This document shows, piece after piece, positions 6,364-9,818 of a DNA stretch of 9,818 nucleotides (positions are counted from its first letter, which is position 1; each line of letters opens with the position of its first letter). Origin of the DNA: Candidatus Woesearchaeota archaeon (GTDB lineage Archaea; Nanobdellota; Nanobdellia; Woesearchaeales; WJKL01); NCBI GenBank assembly GCA_014729145.1, contig WJKL01000008.1, positions 1 to 9,818 of the forward strand. Reading direction: 5' to 3'. The position numbers and the translations under genes are program-made. The notes under the pieces were generated by a model. The model searched no databases. It was not told where the DNA came from and saw nothing but the letters and a program-made list of their open reading frames with translations.

Positions 6364-6429
6364 AGGGGAATTTTCGTTCCATCCAGCGAACACAGTGAGC
6401 AATCAAGAACAAGTATCAAGGGACACACT
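6362..6429 (+). repeat. Left arm of an inverted pair bracketing the TrmB-radical SAM block
   Basis: AGAGGGGAATTTTC (6362-6375) and AGGGACACACT (6419-6429) are exact reverse complements of 9771-9784 and 9750-9760, in mirrored order. The spacer between the words is 43 nt here and 10 nt at the right. Read outward from the block, both sides follow a gene's stop codon: the TrmB gene here and the methyltransferase gene at the right. Confidence 0.6.
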
Positions 6430-6455
6430 CAATAAAATATCTAGAATCGGGAGCG

Positions 6456-7184
6456 TTAAGATTTTGCCATATTCCACAGCATCTCAAATTGTTTTCTATA
6501 AGAATCAGCCACCTCTTTATTTTCTATAAGGATTAGATGATTAGGTTTTCCCCACAAAAATATAGCAACTTTATCATCATATACTTCAAAAGCAGTATTT
6601 CCAATTGACTCTTTTGATAAATATCTATATGAGGTCGTTTTTGCTTCTTTAAGAATTTTTGCTCCTCTTTTTACAATGACTTTCTCTTTTATGTTTTTCT
6701 TTTTTAATATGTTAAAATAAATATTAAGATGTGTGTGGTAGTGAGGATCTAATTTGATTAAAGTCTCATCATCTATGCCGAAAATCAAAACTTCATCATT
6801 ATTCTTTAAAACAGAAGTAATATCTCTAAGCAGAGTTTTATAGACATAAGTTCCTCTGTGAAGTTCAACTTTTATCTCTTCTTTGGAAACTTTTTGTAAA
6901 TCTTCAAGAGCAGGAATAATTTTTTGAATTTTCTCCAATCTTTGTTCTGCCAATTGTTGCAATCTTTTTGGATCTGTAGCGACATAATGCTTTTTATTGT
7001 TCTTTAAAACAGATGAAACCATTTCTTTTTCTAATAATCTTTCTAAAGCATCATAAACATAAGAACGAGAAAAACCTGTTTTCTCTGCAATTTCAGCAGG
7101 ATTAGATGTTCCTAATTTAAGCAAAGCTAGATATATCTTTATCTCGTTTTCTGTAAGCCCAAACTCTTTCAATTCTTCTTGCAT
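6456..7184 (-). CDS. TrmB-family transcription regulator
   Basis: This 242-aa protein begins with a winged helix-turn-helix. LTENEIKIYLALLKLG (about 10-25) is followed by NPAEIAEKTGFSRSYVYDALERLLEKEMV, the recognition region, and a wing around KNNKKHYVATDP. A charged helix (about 75-103) links to a C-terminal alpha/beta domain (about 105-235) like the effector or dimerisation part of short TrmB-like proteins. It is shorter than sugar-sensing TrmB, and no sugar-binding domain is apparent, so the ligand is unknown. It is transcribed away from the radical SAM operon, with 101 bp between the two start codons, and that gap holds both promoters and a palindrome. Control of the divergent operon and of itself is the natural inference. 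Confidence 0.85.
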   Translation of the reverse strand: MQEELKEFGLTENEIKIYLALLKLGTSNPAEIAEKTGFSRSYVYDALERLLEKEMVSSVLKNNKKHYVATDPKRLQQLAEQRLEKIQKIIPALEDLQKVSKEEIKVELHRGTYVYKTLLRDITSVLKNNDEVLIFGIDDETLIKLDPHYHTHLNIYFNILKKKNIKEKVIVKRGAKILKEAKTTSYRYLSKESIGNTAFEVYDDKVAIFLWGKPNHLILIENKEVADSYRKQFEMLWNMAKS

Positions 7185-7205
7185 ATATTATTGGTATAGC
7201 TACTT

Positions 7206-7215
7206 CTATTTAAAT
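7206..7215 (-). promoter_or_regulatory. TATA box of the TrmB-like gene
   Basis: The minus strand reads ATTTAAATAG, 22-31 nt upstream of the ATG at 7184. This places transcription initiation at or just before the start codon, a leaderless arrangement. Confidence 0.5.
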
Positions 7216-7220
7216 CTTTT

Positions 7221-7234
7221 GTAGTTTGAACTAC
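7221..7234. promoter_or_regulatory. Palindromic operator candidate between divergent promoters
   Basis: GTAGTT and AACTAC form perfect 6-bp inverted arms around TG. The palindrome lies between the TATA boxes at 7206-7215 (minus) and 7242-7250 (plus), overlapping the likely upstream recognition zone of each. A further GTAGTT half-site is at 7277-7282, next to the radical SAM start codon. The TrmB-like protein encoded next door is the obvious candidate to bind here. Confidence 0.55.
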
Positions 7235-7241
7235 GACAAAA

Positions 7242-7250
7242 TTATTTATA
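7242..7250 (+). promoter_or_regulatory. TATA box of the radical SAM operon
   Basis: TTATTTATA lies 35 nt before the ATG at 7286. The predicted transcript start is near 7270, leaving a leader of about 15 nt that contains the GGAG ribosome site at 7274-7277. Confidence 0.55.
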
Positions 7251-7285
7251 GCAATTTCATAACTCTTCATTATGGAGTAGTTACT

Positions 7286-8413
7286 ATGGCAAAGAAAGAA
7301 TTTGTATGGTTTGATGACAGGCAAGTTTTAGATTACTTGCAGTCAGAAGAAGGAAGGAAGAATTTGCTTCCAGCTGTTTCAATAGCTTCATCTCCAGATT
7401 GTAATATGGCTTGTCCGCATTGCATTTATGATGCAGGCGAAGAAAACGAAGAAGCATTAAAACCAGAAGAGAAAGTGTCTTTGCTTGAAAAGGCTGTTAA
7501 TCTAGGTGCAAAATATCTTCAGATATGCCATGATGGAGAACCAATTTTAGATCCTGCAACATTACAACTGATTGAGAAAGCTTCTGAATCGGGGCTTAAA
7601 ACTTTTATGTATTCAAATGCTTCTTTAATTACTCCTGAAATTGCTCAAAAATTATATAAAAATGATGTTTGTTTAGGAGTTCATTTTGATTCTTTAGAAC
7701 CACAGACTTTTGATAAAATGCTCGGTGTTAAAGGTGGCTCAAGAGAAATATACAAAGGTTTAGACATTCTTTTAGAAGCAGGTTATAACCAACCAACAGA
7801 ACGAGATGGAAAAACATATACTCGTCTTGGTTTAGTCACAACTTTAACTTCAATCAATACAGAAAATATTGAAGAAATTAAGGATGTTGCCAGATATGCT
7901 TGGGATAATAATATCTTCTTTGGAATTGCCAGATTAGAGCAAGGTGGAAGGGCAACAGGAAAAGTTTGGAATGCACTTAAAATTCCTGATAAAGATAAAG
8001 TAATCAGTTTAGTTGATTGGTGCTCTGAACAGACAGGTATTAATTATTGGGAAGCACAGCCAACACCATATTGTATAGGAGTTTGTGGATTACAAATTGC
8101 TGATAATGGAAATGTTTGGATGACGCAATATGGAGGAAGTTGTGATTTTACAGAGCCAGATGGAGAAAGTTTTCCAGAAAGAATACTCACTATTGGAAAT
8201 GTTAAAAGAGATTCTTTAGGAAATATTTTACAGAGAGCATGGGGATTTAGGCAAGCAGTATTTCAGAACGGAATTTTAGATAAAAAAATAGCTGATTATG
8301 AAAGAACAAAAGATGTTTATCCTAATGGTCTGCAAGATTGCGGTTCTGCAAGAACTCATACTTTATTTGTTCCATTTTATCAATATGTAAAAGGGATTGT
8401 GGAAAAATTGTAA
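7286..8413 (+). CDS. Radical SAM enzyme with SPASM-like C-terminal cysteines
   Basis: This is a 375-aa protein. The cluster motif is C39-x3-C43-x2-C46 (CNMACPHC), which binds the SAM-cleaving [4Fe-4S] cluster, followed by a GGEP-type motif as HDGEPILDP (about 82-90). The C-terminal region carries C263, C267, C286 and C352 around LQIADNGNVW and LTIGNVKRDSLGNI, the pattern of SPASM/twitch domains that hold auxiliary clusters in peptide- or protein-modifying and some small-molecule enzymes. Start: a TTG at 7226 would add 20 residues, but it falls upstream of the TATA box. The ATG at 7286 has GGAG 8 nt before it. It is the first gene of an operon with arginine decarboxylase and a PRMT-like methyltransferase, which suggests an arginine-related substrate. 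No short precursor-peptide gene was seen. The exact reaction is unknown. Confidence 0.85.
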   Translation: MAKKEFVWFDDRQVLDYLQSEEGRKNLLPAVSIASSPDCNMACPHCIYDAGEENEEALKPEEKVSLLEKAVNLGAKYLQICHDGEPILDPATLQLIEKASESGLKTFMYSNASLITPEIAQKLYKNDVCLGVHFDSLEPQTFDKMLGVKGGSREIYKGLDILLEAGYNQPTERDGKTYTRLGLVTTLTSINTENIEEIKDVARYAWDNNIFFGIARLEQGGRATGKVWNALKIPDKDKVISLVDWCSEQTGINYWEAQPTPYCIGVCGLQIADNGNVWMTQYGGSCDFTEPDGESFPERILTIGNVKRDSLGNILQRAWGFRQAVFQNGILDKKIADYERTKDVYPNGLQDCGSARTHTLFVPFYQYVKGIVEKL

Positions 8414-8431
8414 TTCTGTTGGAGAATCAAG

Positions 8432-8896
8432 ATGTTAATTAGTGTAACTTATGGAAAAGGGATAGGAAAAACAGAAATATCTGCTTTTGATTCTGCACTT
8501 TGGGATGGAGGAATTGGAGATTATAATCTAATTACATTAAGTTCCGTAATTCCTCCAAATAGTAGAATTGAAGTTAAAAGATTACAAATAGATAATCGAG
8601 ACATTGGAAACAAATTGTATGTTGTTCTTTCTAAATGCTTTGCTCGAAATATTGGAGAAGAAGCTTATGCAGGATTAGGGTGGGTAACTAAAGAAGACGG
8701 AAGCGGAGTCTTTATGGAAGAATGTGGAAAAAGTAAAGAAGAGGTTAAACAAAGGATTAAAGACAGTTTAGAGTCTGCAATTAGTTATCGTAATGGAAAT
8801 TATAGTTCTATTGATTACCACATTGAAAAAATTAAATGTGAACATAATCCTGCTTGTGCAGTTGTAGCAGCAGTTTACAAAAGTGAAGGTTGGTAA
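8432..8896 (+). CDS. pdaD: Pyruvoyl-dependent arginine decarboxylase
   Basis: This enzyme converts L-arginine to agmatine and CO2. The 154-aa proenzyme is of normal family length. It cleaves itself between two serines in DYNLITLSSVIPP: S37 ends the beta chain and S38 becomes the pyruvoyl cofactor. GVFMEEC supplies the catalytic glutamate (E96 or E97), and the GLGW and ACAVVAAVY segments match the family. GGAG (8421-8424) lies 7 nt before the ATG, 18 nt after the radical SAM stop. In archaea, agmatine feeds polyamine synthesis and agmatidine in tRNA-Ile2, so this may be a housekeeping activity. The unusual neighbours suggest that here, or in addition, it supplies a specialised pathway. The family name is secure; whether free arginine is the substrate is inferred. 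Confidence 0.88.
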   Translation: MLISVTYGKGIGKTEISAFDSALWDGGIGDYNLITLSSVIPPNSRIEVKRLQIDNRDIGNKLYVVLSKCFARNIGEEAYAGLGWVTKEDGSGVFMEECGKSKEEVKQRIKDSLESAISYRNGNYSSIDYHIEKIKCEHNPACAVVAAVYKSEGW

Positions 8897-8897
8897 A

Positions 8898-9722
8898 ATG
8901 TGGAAACAAATAGATGGTTATTCTTTAGAAAAATGGAAAGATATCAAATTGCATGAATGGATTCTACAGGATCAAATAAGAAATACTGCATTTAAAGCTG
9001 CTTTGGAAGAAGTTGTGCAAAATAGTGATGTTGTTTTAGACTTGGGTTTTGGTCTGGGTTATTTATCTTCTTTAGCTCTTGAAAGTGGAGCAAGTAGAGT
9101 TTATGGAATAGAATACCATCAAAATATTATAGAAGAAGCTAAAAGAAGAGTAACTAATGCTAAAGTTAGGTTTCTTCTTGGAAAATCAACAGAGTTATCA
9201 ACAAATTCCTTAGAGCCTGTTGACGTGATTGTAAGTGAAACTTTAGGCTTTATGGGAGTTGGAGAAAATATTGTAAAATATGTTGCTGATGCAAGAAAGA
9301 AATGGTTAAAGGATTATGGAAAAATTATTCCTGCTGAAATTGAGTTATACTTATCACCTGTGTTTGTTCCAAAAAGTTCTTCTGCTTCTCAAGTGATGTG
9401 TGAGATAAAGCCTGAATATTTAGTTGGAGAGCCACAAATGTTAGCTAAATTTGATTTGTATTCAGATGATGAAGTTTTGATAGATAAAGACTTGACTTTT
9501 AGATTAAGAGGAGCAAAAATTAATGGATTTGCTGGCTGGTTTAAGGCAAAATTATCAGAAAATGTAACTTTAGATACTTCTCCATTTAAGCCTCAAACTT
9601 GCTGGCATCAAATGCTTTATCCTATTGGAAATATGCAAGAAGAAAGTGTTAAGACAAATGTTGCTTCTTATGAAAAAAATGGGCTGATTCTTTTGAGAGT
9701 AACTCCCGATTCTTTAAAGTAA
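8898..9722 (+). CDS. PRMT-like SAM-dependent methyltransferase
   Basis: This 274-aa protein has the ordered motifs of protein arginine methyltransferases. HEWILQDQIRNTAF (19-32) resembles the N-terminal helix with D25 and R28. VLDLGFGLG (D48) is the SAM-binding loop, and E72 ends the acidic strand. SETLGFMGVGE (E114 and E123) is a double-E loop that would hold the guanidinium group, and CWHQMLYPI (235-243) resembles the THW loop. The E-E spacing is nine residues rather than the usual ten. Start: a GTG at 8883 is possible. The ATG at 8898 is preferred, 1 nt after the decarboxylase stop and preceded by GAAGG. Eukaryotic PRMTs act on proteins, while bacterial relatives such as SznE methylate free arginine. 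Next to an arginine decarboxylase, arginine or agmatine is a plausible substrate. Confidence 0.75.
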   Translation: MWKQIDGYSLEKWKDIKLHEWILQDQIRNTAFKAALEEVVQNSDVVLDLGFGLGYLSSLALESGASRVYGIEYHQNIIEEAKRRVTNAKVRFLLGKSTELSTNSLEPVDVIVSETLGFMGVGENIVKYVADARKKWLKDYGKIIPAEIELYLSPVFVPKSSSASQVMCEIKPEYLVGEPQMLAKFDLYSDDEVLIDKDLTFRLRGAKINGFAGWFKAKLSENVTLDTSPFKPQTCWHQMLYPIGNMQEESVKTNVASYEKNGLILLRVTPDSLK

Positions 9723-9730
9723 AACATAAA

Positions 9731-9741
9731 GTGCGAAGCAC
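9731..9741 (+). other. Short hairpin after the methyltransferase gene
   Basis: GTGC-GAA-GCAC lies 9 nt after the stop. It has the same GAA loop and shape as the GTCC-GAA-GGAC hairpins at 6154-6164 and 6350-6360, differing by a paired C/G swap on the two arms. It may be the remnant of the same intergenic hairpin family. Confidence 0.45.
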
Positions 9742-9749
9742 CATAAATT

Positions 9750-9784
9750 AGTGTGTCCCTATCTATTTTAGAAAATTCCCCTCT
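9750..9784 (-). repeat. Right arm of the inverted pair bracketing the TrmB-radical SAM block
   Basis: AGTGTGTCCCT (9750-9760) and GAAAATTCCCCTCT (9771-9784) are the exact reverse complements of 6419-6429 and 6362-6375. The last bases run into a pyrimidine tract (9777-9790), so this could double as the transcription terminator of the operon. Confidence 0.6.
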
Positions 9785-9790
9785 TTTTCC
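9777..9790 (+). terminator. Pyrimidine-rich probable terminator
   Basis: A run made only of T and C, with five consecutive T, follows the last gene of the operon by about 55 nt. U-rich tracts are the usual archaeal termination signal. The remaining bases to 9818 show no gene. Confidence 0.35.
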
Positions 9791-9818
9791 ATTTTAGTAA
9801 TTCAAAAATTGGATTTAA

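Noticed and set aside
6281..6529. 82-codon open frame on the plus strand starting with TTG
   Set aside because: It starts inside a hairpin, runs across repeat copy C and the inverted arm, and overlaps the end of the TrmB-like gene on the other strand. The translation resembles no known family and has no ribosome site.
7226..7285. TTG-initiated 20-residue extension of the radical SAM protein
   Set aside because: The extension would start inside the palindrome and upstream of the TATA box at 7242-7250. The ATG at 7286 has a well-spaced GGAG.
194..9784. Insertion sequence or transposon with its own transposase
   Set aside because: Paired inverted ends exist, but no gene in the window resembles a transposase, integrase or recombinase, so a self-mobile element cannot be claimed.
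1..9818. Absence of CTGCAG sites as evidence for the restriction specificity
   Set aside because: I saw no CTGCAG when scanning by eye. In AT-rich DNA of this length only about one is expected, so absence says nothing; a genome-wide count would be needed.

Overview
The window is AT-rich and reads as archaeal DNA. Several genes are preceded by TATA-box-like sequences about 25 nt from the expected transcript start. Ribosome-binding sites are of the GGAG/GGTGA type. The gene content includes a TrmB-family regulator and a pyruvoyl-dependent arginine decarboxylase, both typical of archaea. A small-genome (DPANN-like) archaeon is a reasonable guess, but nothing here fixes the taxon.

Layout. (1) Positions 1-46 hold the first codons of a minus-strand gene with a signal-peptide-like start and its own TATA box. 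(2) Positions 47-389 are a hairpin-rich intergenic 'head' followed by a promoter and a triple 10-bp direct repeat. (3) Positions 390-6093 are a defence block on the plus strand: a 56-aa ribbon-helix-helix regulator, an N6-adenine DNA methyltransferase and a BsuBI/PstI-family restriction enzyme (a type II R-M system), followed by a two-gene short prokaryotic Argonaute system. The first Argonaute-system gene fuses a Schlafen-type AlbA_2 domain to what looks like an APAZ domain. The second is a MID-PIWI Argonaute lacking the slicer residues. (4) Positions 6094-6455 are a second hairpin-rich noncoding stretch with recognisable copies of the elements seen at 47-389. (5) Positions 6456-9722 hold a divergent pair of units: a TrmB-like regulator on the minus strand, and a plus-strand operon of a radical SAM/SPASM-like enzyme, arginine decarboxylase and a PRMT-like methyltransferase. 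A perfect-armed palindrome lies between the two promoters. (6) Positions 9723-9818 are a 3' tail with a hairpin and a pyrimidine tract.

How it may work together (inference). The R-M system protects against unmethylated invading DNA, with the small RHH protein probably autoregulating the unit through the three 10-bp repeats over the transcript start. The Argonaute would act as a guide-loaded sensor that switches on the AlbA_2-APAZ partner, a putative nuclease, as in other short-Argonaute abortive systems. The second operon looks metabolic: arginine or an arginine-containing substrate could be decarboxylated, methylated on the guanidine and modified by radical chemistry, under TrmB control. Each block is bracketed by its own pair of exact inverted sequences (194-260 with 6166-6219; 6362-6429 with 9750-9784). 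This suggests either discrete cassettes or a genome-specific 3'-end/terminator element.
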